Shown one piece after another: positions 26,430-38,145 of a stretch of DNA of 64,000 bases. Location of the stretch: the NCBI GenBank assembly GCA_903813345.2, contig CAIIXF020000008.1, positions 32,574,867-32,638,866 of the forward strand, read 5' to 3'. A program made the translations under genes and the position numbers. A model generated the notes under the pieces. That model was given only the letters and a program-made list of their open reading frames with translations, was not told the origin of the DNA and ran no database searches. This DNA comes from Owenia fusiformis (Eukaryota > Annelida > Polychaeta > Sabellida > Oweniidae). How positions within the stretch are numbered: position 1 is the stretch's first letter; each line of letters starts with the position of its first letter.

Positions 26430-27779
26430 TCACAGAATTGTATTATTTACCACACTTGCATTAGACGCTCGTCTCATAAGTGAACTCCCTCTGGATGCCA
26501 ACGAGGTGGTTACAGTTCCTGTTGACACCCCTCCCAATCCTCCATTGTTATTGTTCGATCCCTTGGACGATGAATTATACGATGGAACAGATCTTTGTCG
26601 ACATCTAAAAATGGCGAAAAACTCCCGTCTGAAACGACGCCCGCTAACGCAATATAATACGAAGTTGATAGCGTTGTTGCACCAGAAAAGTAACGATAGC
26701 GTCGCCAGAACTAACCTCTTTACAGCCTTACCATGTGACGTTGCAAATGAGGTATGTATCCATTGTGGGAGACCTATGAAAAATACTTGAACGGGTGTTG
26801 TAAGAATTAGGAATGAAAAGCTAGCAGTAAGTAGCATGATTGTCATAGAGTTAGTGTTATCTTTAGATCGTTTGACATTCATGTGCGATCTCCTAAATCT
26901 CGAGTTGCGCACCACCTTGAATATGATTAAACAATTACAGGTTATCAGTGTTACAAAAGGTATCCCGACTGTAACTACCAAGTCTACCCATGGCCATACC
27001 AGCTCTATGAATACTTTGGACTGAGTGTTGGCCGTATCACAAACACAATCCTCGGTCACCCTTGTATACGTCCAAAAGAAATGCAAATTCAAGGATGACA
27101 TTATCAAGAATATAATTACTATCACGAGCATCGCTTTTCTCCTCGTTGACAATCGCTTTGACCTTAATGGTAGACAAACGCAGACGGCCCTGTCCGCAGT
27201 TACAGCTACCAGGTACCACGTGGATAGCATTGGACAGAAATACAAAGTAAACATCCTTAATTTACAAGCAATATCCCCAGTCTTCGCTAAATCAATTTCT
27301 GCAATGTTCAACAGAACGCGATACATAAGTCCTGTCCATAAAACAAAGATGTCGGCAACAGCAACAGCGATCAAATACAAACAGGAAGTCGAATTGCGCA
27401 TGTGTCGCTGACACAATGTAGCGATTGACAGTATATTTCCAAACGTCCCGAATCCTATGATCAAAGGACCTATAATCCTATACATGTTTAAAGTTACTTC
27501 ATCCTCGATATATTCCTCATGGGAAATATCTGTAATATTTCCAACTGGCGTTGTTTCTAAACTTGACATCCATTTTGTGATATGGGCAACATAAGACTCT
27601 GTTTCTGATGATGTTGACCTATTAAAAGAACCAGTGACGTTTCCTAATGTAGTGTCTTTCGAATCGTAATACACAGATGTGTCAAACATGGCTGCATTTG
27701 TATTATTTGTTTCTACAAAACTATATTCTGATTTATTGCTTATACTCCCAACACTCTCACGACCTGCATGCGACTCCAT
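26430..27779 (-). CDS. Class A GPCR, neuropeptide-receptor-like, intronless CDS
   Basis: 449 residues from the ATG at 27779; this is the first ATG after an in-frame TAA. A long extracellular N-terminus of about 95 residues carries several N-x-S/T sequons. Seven membrane segments follow. TM1 has FGTFGNILS, TM2 AVAVADIF, TM3 begins at DIACKL and ends ADRAVCVCLPLRSKR (DRA for DRY), TM5 has GIPFV, TM6 FLILTTPVQVFF, and TM7 WCNNAINFVLYCVSGRRFR, where NFVLY replaces NPxxY. The C-tail is rich in Ser, Asn and Gly, giving likely phosphorylation sites. This pattern is common among invertebrate peptide receptors; no ligand can be named. A TTTTCAG acceptor near 27898 implies a 5' intron just upstream. 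Confidence 0.85.
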   Translation of the reverse strand: MESHAGRESVGSISNKSEYSFVETNNTNAAMFDTSVYYDSKDTTLGNVTGSFNRSTSSETESYVAHITKWMSSLETTPVGNITDISHEEYIEDEVTLNMYRIIGPLIIGFGTFGNILSIATLCQRHMRNSTSCLYLIAVAVADIFVLWTGLMYRVLLNIAEIDLAKTGDIACKLRMFTLYFCPMLSTWYLVAVTADRAVCVCLPLRSKRLSTRRKAMLVIVIIFLIMSSLNLHFFWTYTRVTEDCVCDTANTQSKVFIELVWPWVDLVVTVGIPFVTLITCNCLIIFKVVRNSRFRRSHMNVKRSKDNTNSMTIMLLTASFSFLILTTPVQVFFIGLPQWIHTSFATSHGKAVKRLVLATLSLLFWCNNAINFVLYCVSGRRFRREFFAIFRCRQRSVPSYNSSSKGSNNNNGGLGGVSTGTVTTSLASRGSSLMRRASNASVVNNTIL

Positions 27780-28933
27780 TAACGCATTATACAAAAAGAA
27801 TCTTGAAGTATTGAATTGTTGACCCCTTTAAGTATGTGCTCGACCTGGTTCTGTTTTGTCTCACCAATCTCTCGGGCCCTTAATCCCTCCTCTAGCTCTG
27901 AAAATACAAAATGAGTTTTCATGATTTAATTCTATGCTTCGGGGATTAAGCGTTCGTGAATTTATGATTCAATGATATTTAAGCGTCGGAATATCATTAT
28001 TACTAACATGATAGTTTTTCATATCATACATTTTCCTTGGTTTAATACTTAATATCAAATTATAAATTAGTGTAAAATATTCTCCAGGCTGATTTAAGCA
28101 TTATAAGCTTTCAGAAACAAAGAACAGAAAATCACTTTAAACCAGCCACTCAATTACTGAAACATAACTTAAGTTATTTGATGTCAAATTAATGATCACT
28201 TCCCAATTTTTGCACTATTTGTCTTGAAGCGGAATCAATTTACGAGCTCTCGCTGACTTTTAGAGTTTTATCTACTTCAATTTGAACAAACATTCTGGAA
28301 TAAATTGATGATTTATCATCTCGGTAAAGCTCAGGACTTCACCCTCATTGTTGTCATTCCGATTATATTGTATTCATCTGGATCATTAGCTGGACGTCTG
28401 GCATATCAATGAAGACCTTATGTATACGTATACATCATTGTTCGCTCGACTCCAGCCGGCCGGCAACAAAAACCGAGCGTGCGGAGATGCGTACAATGTA
28501 CAAAGATTTGAGATTTTACAACTTTAATTAATAGATCGACCAACATGTAATCTAAATCACCGATGCAAAAAGTATCTAGGAGTAATTGTAACTGTTGAGA
28601 AAAGTTATCACCTTTCGTGAAGTGGGAAAACAATATGCGTGTATGAAAACAGATTCAGTGTCACAGTATAGAAATAGTTCCAAGTCATTTAAAATGTGAA
28701 ACATAAAAGTGTGTCTCCTTAAAACCTATATTTTAGCTTTCTTCAGACCTAAATCCAAATTCCTTCATATAGTTAATTCAAATGACACGAATGTGTTCTT
28801 GAGCTATTCCACGTTACGTATAGTAATCCTTTACCCTTTGCATTCGTTCGACTTCACTTCTTAAAAGAGAGCTTCGTCTTCGTAGTTTATGACTAGACTC
28901 TGCACGCAAAATCCTTTTAAATACAATAGCCAT
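27779..28933 (-). CDS. Possible two-exon small coiled-coil ORF upstream of the receptor
   Basis: Exon 28835-28933 opens with ATG in a good context (ACCATGG) and reads MAIVFKRILRAESSHKLRRR and on to SEVERMQR, 33 codons, up to AGG|GTAAAG. A second open piece at 27779-27895 reads LEEGLRAREIGETKQNQVEH onward, 38 residues and TAA, after TTTTCAGAG. Joined in phase 0 they make 71 residues, basic then heptad-like. The join needs the distal AG of a CAGAG acceptor; the proximal AG would bring an immediate stop, or a middle exon may be missing. The TAA shares its last base with the receptor ATG (TAATG). Either a separate small gene, an upstream ORF of the receptor mRNA, or chance; confidence is limited. 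Confidence 0.35.
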
Positions 28934-30559
28934 GGTTTTGAATAGAAATACCTACCTATATTCTTGTTTAATATTTCAAAATGACACATATTTAAATATA
29001 AAAACATAAATACCTTTATGATCTTAATATAAAGTTACGAGTATCCATCTTCATTTCCTTAACCTCCTCTGGAATGATATGTAAGAACTCTTCTATCTCA
29101 CTAAAAGTTAAGTAGAATACCCGTACATAAGAAATCATTTCTGTTACATTCATTTACGTATTCTAGTAATTTACGCTCTGATACCGCTTGCGTAATCATT
29201 TGTCGCCCAAAGTGTAAGGGAATATGCGTGATAGTTTCATAACTTATAAATTTCTTATCTTCTCGCATTGTTACATATTTATTAATATTGTATAAAAATT
29301 GTGATATGATTTATTGGTTTCTCACTTTACTCCGAATAGACTTGATAAAGCTAATATCCTAAGTACACTTTGCTTTTGAGGAACTGTTTTTGCATGTTCT
29401 TTGTGAATAATAGTTAACAAAACATTAAACAAGGCAAAATAGTAATTGTTTGTACTGTGTATGTGTTCTGTATAATGATATTCGGTTCACTATGAGAATT
29501 TTGTACGAATGCCTGGACTGACCGAGTTTCTCTAAATATTTAGTTCGCCTCACAGCGATTGATGAATCTTGTTTATATCACTCGATCCGTACGAAAAAAA
29601 ACTACAAAGCTTCATTTCTCCTTGCTTATATATAAAAAGAGTTACAACTTTTGTAGAATATCTAAGTTTACATTGCATTGTACATTGCACCATAATGATG
29701 TAACACATCTGTGAATGCCGAAACTTTTTAAGATTTACTTTATGAAAGTGCGAAGCGTATCTAGCCGAACGCGTTTAATAGACATAAACATAACATAAAT
29801 CTGAATGATCAAAACTTAAACGATGAAAGACAGACCATAGAAATGTCTGTCTGGTACTAAAACATATCTATCACATTTGATCTACGGCAAACAGATTGGA
29901 GAGTTTGAAATTATAGATGAACCAATGCTGAATAATAAACATGATGATCATTTTAAAGATAGCAAGCAATTCAAACCGCTTAATATGGTACCCGTTGACC
30001 TTGTATTTCAGGGCTTTCTCACGTCGTTTGTGATGTTTTCACGCGTCCATTTATTGTAACCTTCCATTGAAGCTCGGAGGGTCATTAGACCAAGGTATGA
30101 CGCACCCAAAATTGTGTTCATCCCATAGTGTATTGACAGTATTCAGAAAACAGATATGCACATTTTATGTATAAGAGATGTTTTTATTTAGGCATTTCAA
30201 ACCTCTTTTTCTTTACTCTTCCATGTATTCCGACGTTCGATAAATAATCATCGCTAATTTATCTTTCTGTACCATTGTCTTCCTTTAGTGCCTCACCTCA
30301 CAAAAAATGGCACTTCGAAACTGCGCATTTCTATGTATTGTTTAACTGTATTCAAACGCATTGACGTTGTGGACTTACCTTTCTTAATTATCTGTCATAT
30401 TTCTTCTCCTGTCATCTTCAATCTTCATAGAAAATCAGTTACTCAATTTCAAAATATAGTGTCCCAGTGTCCGAAAAAAGATTTTATTATCCGATTATTG
30501 CAGTTATATTATTAGTTTTAGCTGAACATCCGGCCGTATCAAGTGGTCAAACGCTTCAT
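28934..30559. other. Non-coding stretch
   Basis: AT-rich sequence with only short chance ORFs. I see no splice-linked exons, RNA gene or clear repeat. Confidence 0.5.
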
Positions 30560-31020
30560 TTATAATTGTCAGTTTATTTGATTTCGTTCCAGATACGCGT
30601 TGTAATTTAGATGGATTTCAGTATGACACTCAATAATATTTTTCAAATTAGAATCGTGATATCCAGGATTACAATTATGTATTACCAAAAACTATACTAT
30701 AGATTTCCCTATAATGCACTTTATTGTTTTACCTGTTTTTCGGATAAACTGTTAAATTACTTTAGCTGAGTCCAAGCAGGGGGAAACGTTATGAGTGATT
30801 GATTGAATTATCGCCTGGTTTTGTATTGAAATTATCGAGCCCATTGTAAACATTGTAATACAAGGTGCTAAAAGACATCCTGTAAGCTAACGATGGTGTA
30901 CTCAAATAGTTGTTAATCAAATGCAAATAAAAACCAAACCAATCGTTTGAACCATTGTAATGTGGTCTTGGTATGTTAGAAAATGATGGATGATGTAAAA
31001 ATGAAAGCAAGTGTTGTCGT
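30560..31020. repeat. Interspersed repeat, copy A
   Basis: About 460 bases shared with 37665-38145 in the same orientation. Matching landmarks are CAGTTTATTTG, AGAATCGTGATA, CTATAGATTT, GATAAACTGTTA, GAGTGATTGATTGAATTATC and ATGATGGATGATGTAAAA. The unit has no terminal inverted repeats that I can see; in both copies a short minus-strand frame ends DNSINHS before a stop, but the DNA itself is nearly identical there, so that is not proof of coding. Confidence 0.75.
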
Positions 31021-31199
31021 TTGCAGTACCGCTTTATCCAGCCTTACAGATAAGGAACATCAATGTTATGAGTATAGTATAAAACCTACATACTGTAGCA
31101 TCTAGGTTCTTGCAGTTGTACCCATGATAGATCGTCAATTCTTGATCAGCTTAAATAATTCTTCCAAATTTAGTCGATGGCAGGATTGATCAGTTCATA

Positions 31200-31276
31200 A
31201 TGCCTTGGTCACATTTGCCCCGATTTATTTTGAAATCGGCCGGGGCGATTGAACGGAGCAAATGTGACCAAGGCAT
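31200..31276. repeat. Short hairpin repeat
   Basis: Perfect 19-base arms (ATGCCTTGGTCACATTTGC and complement) enclose a second nested stem, CCCCGATTT / AAATCGGCCGGGG. This cruciform-forming structure is a likely MITE remnant. Confidence 0.65.
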
Positions 31277-31798
31277 AAGCAATTCTCCTTTTCGCGGTTC
31301 GCTCTTTGAATCAGAACGTTCGCAAATATGCACTGAAAAAGCACTCAAAAAGGACAAAATTTGATTGGTCAATATTTTCCCACTATACATTTCGCGTAGC
31401 TATTTGCGTGACACGAAAGTTCTAAATCAAACTAATTACTCAATTTTGTTTTCACACCCGCACGCTAAATAAAACAATGACACCATCGTAAGTATTCTTC
31501 TTTGTCATTGCTTTAATAGCCAGTATACCGAGTTTAATCAATAAAAGATTGTACAATGAACAACAAAATTCGGAAACGAGTACTATAGATTTGCTTTCGG
31601 ACCACTGAACAGATTGACCTAGATAATAGCGACGCGTCTTCTTTGGTCTACTGCTCAGTTGTTTGTGGGTTTTCAACGTAACTCTATAATGTAATTTGAA
31701 GATGAATACTTTTATTCAGTTGTTGCATCGATGTCGCAGTTTGTAGTGCGGTAAGATTGGCATGAAAGTATTGAAAGTCGAATGGAATTGTTTTTCCA

Positions 31799-31840
31799 AT
31801 ATGGCGACTAGTCTACTGATCACGTGACCTTCTCTTCCGG
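31799..31840 (+). promoter_or_regulatory. Promoter-like motif cluster (YY1, E-box, ETS types)
   Basis: Within 42 bases lie AATATGGCG (YY1-like), ATCACGTGACC (E-box) and CTTCCGG (ETS-like), in a GC-richer patch. These motifs typify housekeeping promoters. The ATG here gives only an eight-residue frame, and no gene is recognised downstream. Confidence 0.3.
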
Positions 31841-33031
31841 AATATTTTCTCACTTTTCAATCATCGTTTTCGCCACGCTATGAATTAATACAATGAAAAA
31901 AATAGCTGTTATATTAAGATTAATGAGAGATCAATCGTTTCTAATAATTTTTTCTGTACTCTCGTACGGGAATATGAACGAATATATCGTTTGAAAAATA
32001 GGTGTGAAAATCCCCTTGTTAAACCTATGAGGGAAAATAAGGAAGTATAAATTTGTTCCTCCGCGAACTGCATCATGGGAAATATTTTGCCCTTATAAGG
32101 AAAGATTTTCGCGTCTTTTCTTTTGAAGAGGGAACAACGATTTCGAGAATTAGAATCAAAAGATATTTTCACGAAGAAGGTTTTGTCATTTGCGATATGT
32201 CTTAATCCAAATTTATCGATAAGGACTAGTTATTATTAGAACTTCAGAAGGTGTCACTAAAAATCATTTGTCAACTGAAAATAATTGGCTAATAGAAAAG
32301 TGATTTTTTATTCCTATCATTATCATTTTATGATTCTGTAAACCGTCCGTCTGTACATTTCGGAATTTAACGTAAAAACAGCTACGAGATGAGCAGCGTG
32401 ACTATCATTTATTAATTTCCTTGACTTGCTGGGAAAAAATTAACTCATTATTTGAGAGTGTAGTCACCTGTCACCTGTTACCTGTTTCCTACTTCTGTTA
32501 TTCAACTGCCTATTTTCATTTCCATAACTATGATATTTGAGAAACTTTTCGTTCGCTTGATTTAGAATTCTCAGAGTGCATTTTTATCAAAACTCTAAGC
32601 TTCATCATAATAACTAATGCGTTTCTCAGTCATTTTCGTGAGTTCCATATGGATTTATTTCTGCAGCGTAATTCTAATTCTGATACCCGATATTTCTTTG
32701 GTCGGTATTTATAATTTACAGAGGTGGTATCATTTACTTAAATTAATCGTGTGTATATAAAAATACGAATTCGCGGTAAAAATTAATTCACACAGAATGG
32801 ATTCAGATTAATATTTTCTATTATTAGAATAGTAATAGTGTGATTTCCTTGAAGTATTTGATAAGCATCAAAAGAAATAGCCTTAAGGCTTTTTGTTTTT
32901 TCTGAAGTTGAGTAGCACGGGCTCCGTCTAATTTATAAATCGGTTTTACATTTGAATTATTTTAGTTCCGAGAAATAATTCCTTCAATTCGTATTTCTCT
33001 TCTGATACTGGTTACTCAACTCTATTTTCAG
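31841..33031. other. Non-coding stretch before the minisatellite
   Basis: AT-rich, short ORFs only; nothing supported. Confidence 0.5.
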
Positions 33032-33032
33032 G

Positions 33033-33535
33033 TTTCTGCTGGTACTTATGGATGGCTAGTGTCATCACATAACAACCCCGTTTCTGCTGGTACTTATGGA
33101 TGTATACTGTCATCACATAACAACCCCTTTTCTGCTGGTACTTATGGATGTATACTGTCATCACATAACAACCCCGTTTCTGCTGGTACTTATGGATGTG
33201 TACTGTCATCACATAACAACCCCTTTTCTGCTGGTACTTATGGATGTATACTGTCATCACATAACAACCCCGTTTCTGCTGGTACTTATGGATGTATACT
33301 GTCATCACATAACAACCCCGTTTCTGCTGGTACTTATTGATGTATACTGTCATCACATAACAACCCCGTTTCTGCTGGTACTTATGGATGTATACTGTCA
33401 TCACATAACAACCCCTTTTCTGCTGGTAATTATGGATGTATACTGTCATCACATAACAACCCCGTTTCTGCTGGTACTTATGGATGTGTACTGTCATCAC
33501 ATAACAACCCCGTTGCTGCTGGTACTTATTGATTT
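33033..33535. repeat. 48-base minisatellite, about 10.5 copies
   Basis: Copies begin every 48 bases from 33033 (33081, 33129, 33177 and so on to 33513). The unit starts TTTCTGCTGGTACTTATGGA and ends CATCACATAACAACCCC plus G or T. Copies are almost identical; variable sites are the G/T before TTTCTG, GTATA versus GTGTA, and GGATG versus TGATG. Because 48 is a multiple of three, 16-residue repeat frames stay open on both strands (for example SSHNNPVSAGTYGCIL on plus). I treat these as by-products. Confidence 0.95.
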
Positions 33536-33871
33536 GATTTTGATCTTTCTACGGTTAGTAAGAATTTCACCTACCAGTAAAAGAGAGTGGCACTACAGTT
33601 GCTCATCAAGAAGTACTAGGTAGAGTTTATTTTATCTGACTGAGAATAAGTATGTCGATTAAACTAGGTTAAAAAGACCTCCTTTAAGATTCTATGCCGC
33701 ATGTAATTTCATTGACAAATGATTATCGTTCGAAATTACTTTTACGTTCGGAAATTCAATTCCCTATACTAAAAAGGAATGTTACTGAATTTAGTGTCCG
33801 AACGTACTCATCAACGGATTATTGTGAATCGAGTGGCTTTGAGGCCAAACATTACCAATCAGATGTTTCTG

Positions 33872-34010
33872 CAACTGACAGTTTATTTGATTTCGTTTCA
33901 TATTAGGGTTGTAATTTACTGAAATTTGAATATGATATGGTCGATACCTCTTATTATTTTCTTGGATTTCGCTTCAGCTATGTAATTTGGAGTTGTCATA
34001 ACAAGGATGC
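33872..34010. repeat. Diverged partial copy of the 30.6/37.7 kb repeat
   Basis: CTGACAGTTTATTTGATTTCGTTTC, read in two parts, resembles the start of copies A and B and is followed by similar AT-rich sequence; similarity then fades. The rest of 33540-35740 shows no gene. TATAGGGTGTCCCAAAA at 34242 resembles one end of a mariner-type element without a visible partner. Confidence 0.35.
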
Positions 34011-35740
34011 CAAGTTTCCTAGGTTATCTACTTCGATAAAATGAATTTGATGTAATTACGACTTTTTACGATATTTTTACGACTTTCTTAGATATGTTCG
34101 AACAAGAAGGTCACTGGTCACTGTTGGTCAACAACTTTGCATCTTGAATTACTCATAATTTTTGGGCGGACAGGCTTTAACTGTATTCTAACGGTTTGGA
34201 GTAAACTGTTTATGTATTTTTAACAGCTTTCAATGGCAATATATAGGGTGTCCCAAAAAATGAATCGCTTTTGACAAGTGTTTTCTTAGCAACTGTTTAA
34301 TTAAATTTATTGAAAGCCTCAGGCTTAGGGTATCACTGTCAAGTTGCACAAATATGAAAGAGATGGGTACATATTATATGAGAATTGACTAAGAAGCTGT
34401 TTTTTCCAGACAGAAATGCTTCTGTGTATTTTTCCATCGATGTCGCTTCTCGTGATATAATTATCCCATCCCTTAACACATGTTGGATGAAGTGCGTTTT
34501 TGTTCATAAGTCTATTAACAACTCTTGCCTTTAATTCCTAAATATGATTGATCTTCTTAGCATAGCGAAAAAGAAAACATCTTAGAATACACCGCCAATA
34601 CACCGGTCATAAGGAAAACAAACCCTACTACAATGTATCCCAAATCATGATCTGACATGAAAAGAAGCAAAGTCAACCCAACCTTATTCCAGATGTATTT
34701 CATTTCTTTCCATTGAGGAATAAATAAAGTCCGTTGAATGAAGGATATCTCCAACCACCTTCAAATTACAATCATCACAGTCCGAGATCGCAACACCATA
34801 GGGACATTTCATTCATACTGAAGTTAGTATACAATACATGTTGAAGAATAAATTAAAGCGATAACCAACATACTCGTAATATCAAAAATAGTAGTAGATA
34901 CTGTTTTAGTATTTATACAATAGACAGCATCCAGGCTTAAATTTTGAAAGAAATCAAATCAAGACTGCGTTTTTAAACAGCCCGCAGGGCTTATTGATCT
35001 TTTTAGTGATAACTGGAGCGAAAACTCATTTAAATATTACGCAATATACTAGCACAGCGGGCATGCAAAAATACAGCCCACGTTTCGAATTTCATAAGCG
35101 TGCCAATTGGGGTCAACATATATGTCAAAAACCTATGGTTGAGTTTTTATTAACTTGTAATCAAGTAGTAGAATTATTTCTGCTAATGATCACTATTTTT
35201 GCTTTTATATCCACATTATTAAGACTAGTGGTTTCCCTTGAAAAATATCATATAATATACGTTTACGTCCGATGTTTCTAGGCCTTTTTCTTATGTAAAC
35301 GTCCCAGTGCCAAATGAAGTGTTATGATGATCCCACGACGTATGCTTACATCGAATTGTCTATACTAACCATATTGGTTAAATTATAACAGTTTTAGAAT
35401 CTATTTGGGTGGAAATAATTTGCCATCGGGCATTACCATGATAGGTTTTTAGTAATTGGCAGAGTTATCATAGTTCAATTAATCTAAGTATTTCTCCGAG
35501 AAAAGATTAATATGCCTCAAAAATCGTTCATTATCATTCGCTGGTCTATTTTTAGATTAATGGTTTGCTATTAGAAAAGTAATTGCGTAAGACATGTGAT
35601 GTGTAAGAAGGCTGGAGTGTCTGGTGGTCGATCTAATAACCCTTCGTGTTCACTTTCAGCATCCTACTTACCAACATCGACATCCCGATACATAGTTACT
35701 TACTATGTACTTAAACACAATAAATTCCTTTTTTGATATA

Positions 35741-35982
35741 CAGGGTGTCCCGAAAGTATGGGCCACCCCCCCCCCCCCTAGGTAGACATATTCCAGTGTC
35801 GTCATAGTATATGTCATATATCATTTTAAAGCTTATCCAAAGTTACATTGATTTGCCAAGTATCATGGTTTAATTCCCAAATGGGAAAAAGTTACAGTCA
35901 TTTTAAAAGATAGTGTTTTGTCAAAATAAAGTTCAATTTTACACCACATTACTAGGGGGGGGCATACTTTCGGGACACCCTG
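35741..35982. mobile_element. MITE with mariner-type terminal inverted repeats
   Basis: A 242-base element flanked by TA on both sides. Its ends are CAGGGTGTCCCGAAAGTATG and the exact complement CATACTTTCGGGACACCCTG. A poly-C run follows the left end and a poly-G run precedes the right end, extending the inverted repeat. TA duplication and CAGGGTG ends fit the Tc1/mariner superfamily; it has no transposase. Confidence 0.85.
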
Positions 35983-36183
35983 TACATACTTTTCGAGCTC
36001 AGGACGAAATTTCCACTATTTCCACTTCGTCAATATTTTAGCAAATTCCGCTTTCTTTACTTGGAATGAAAGCTGAGTAGCTATTTCAAGTGTGTAGGTA
36101 AAAATCAACAATTTATCCCATGATACTACTACTTTCCGGTGAATCACACCAGGGAATATTCTTGATATTGAAAAATTTGTCCC

Positions 36184-36250
36184 GCCCAATCCCGCTCACG
36201 AAAATCGTATTCACCTCCCAATCCCGCTCACGAAGATCGTATTCACCCCC
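36184..36250. repeat. Two tandem 33-base units
   Basis: CCCAATCCCGCTCACGAA followed by A/GATCGTATTCAC is present twice in a row. The CCCGCTC motif recurs in the hairpins near 55.3 kb. The surrounding 36260-37660 stretch shows no gene. Confidence 0.7.
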
Positions 36251-37664
36251 CGTGAATTTTTGCCAAAAATACTCCCTATTGCTTTCAGTTCGGTCGATAT
36301 AGGGTGCTATTAGGATGTTCTTATTTATAAACGACAATTTCCAAACAAAATTGAAAATAGAGATTTGAAACGTAAGATGTATGAAGATTGTAAGCCTATT
36401 AAACATCGGCGAAGTGTAATTTCATCATCATGCTCTGACACGGACAGTCAACACCATAGAAATCTGAGCAATACCCTGTATGGACCATGTTTACGTATTG
36501 TTTTTTATGTTGATCTGTTTATGTTATTCAATAAGTTTTTTATGTTTTGAAATGTCACAAAGTTAAGTCGTCCAAAATTCGGATATGGATTTTGAACTTA
36601 TGCTTTTATGAAGACAACCATGAATATCATGGAATAAAAATGGGATAAAATTCATTCCTCGTGACAATTTGATATTTCCCTCGGAAAATATTATATTATC
36701 CCGTATTGAATCCCTCCCTCCCAGTAGAAAACCTCTATATATAAACTCGTTAACGTGCTGTTAAGGCTTTGGAAAGGATTGAAAAATACTTTCGTCTTTA
36801 TATACAATCTTTTAATACTTACTGAACTGACAAAAACTATAGACTGCTTCTAGATTATTATGATGCACCAGAGGGGAGATGTGGTAGGTAATGATTACAA
36901 AACATATGTTCATCTAAAGATTAGCGGTGCATAAAGCGATAAAGACAATAATAATACGAATCAGATTTCTGCGGAATCGTTTAAAGTGAGATGTGGGATA
37001 GAAAATGTAGTTGTAATAAAGTAAGAGAAGCATTAATGCTTCGAACATACTCGAAAAATATCGCATTTTATTACATAATGTTTTACTATTTTATCTAGGC
37101 TAAAGGATGATAACTTAAAACATACACGTATCTAAGATAGGAAATGATAAAGTCAAGTCGTTGACGTTAACAAGACATCGAAAAACGCAACGGTCAGTAA
37201 TGTAGACAGAAAAGTAGTGCAGTTGATCTTCGGAAACCCATGTGAATGTTTTGGCAATAAACTCTTTATAAACATACAAAAATGACATTTTTCACTTATA
37301 AACATATTATGAGCAACAGCCTTCAGCCATTTTGAAATTTCCTATTTTTTAAAGCTTTATAAGCTTTTGATTCTTTAAAAGCCAAAATGGCGTTTCACTT
37401 TATCCTGTAAGACATTTTGTTAATGTTCTTCATTTCTAGGATCTCCTGTATTCAAATTTATTGCAAATTTCTTCTAAACTTACCTTCTTAAAAATATCAT
37501 ATCTGTTCAAATGCATCTTCACATAGATTCGTAATTTTGCAAATCGATCGCCATCTAAATAAAGCATTCGAGTGTCCGATAGAATATCCTTAGTTCTTAT
37601 TTGACAGACAGCTATAGAATAATGTGAGTTTCAGATATCCATGCAGAAAACTTCTCCGACGTTT

Positions 37665-38145
37665 TTTAATAGACAGTTTATTTGGTTTTGTATCAGTTAC
37701 AGGTTATTTAGAGTAATTTTAACATGATACCCCGCAATTTCTTACAGGATCTGGATTTCAACTGGGCAAATCAGAATCGTGATAGCAAGGTGGGTAATCA
37801 GTATGAGATGTTACCAATAACTGTACTATAGATTTTCGTAGAATGCACTATTGTTTTGCCTGTTTTTCAGATAAACTGTTAGATAACTGTACATGTTTAG
37901 CTTCAGTCCAAGCAGAGGGAAAACTTTATGAGTGATTGATTGAATTATCGCCTGATTTTGTATTGAAATTATCAAGCCCATTGTAAACATTATAATACAA
38001 GGTTCTGAACAAATCCTGCAAACTAACGATGTTGTACAATGCAAATGCAAATAAAAAACCAAACAAATCGTTTGAACGATCACGATATGAACTTATCAAA
38101 TGATGGATGATGTAAAATTGAAAACATGTATTGTCGCTTTGAATA
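37665..38145. repeat. Interspersed repeat, copy B
   Basis: Second full copy of the repeat at 30560-31020, with scattered substitutions and small indels, indicating two insertions of one family rather than a recent local duplication. Confidence 0.75.

Noticed and set aside
27780-27794. Receptor start at 27794
   Set aside because: That codon is TTG; the first ATG after the in-frame stop is at 27779.
28245-28295. Possible middle exon (minus) between the two parts of the small upstream ORF
   Set aside because: It has an acceptor and donor, but its only open frame does not give the heptad frame in the last exon.
33012-33623. Long open frames of 93, 175 and 162 codons on both strands
   Set aside because: They are a necessary result of a stop-free 48-base tandem unit; no start context, splice sites or non-repeat coding sequence support a gene.
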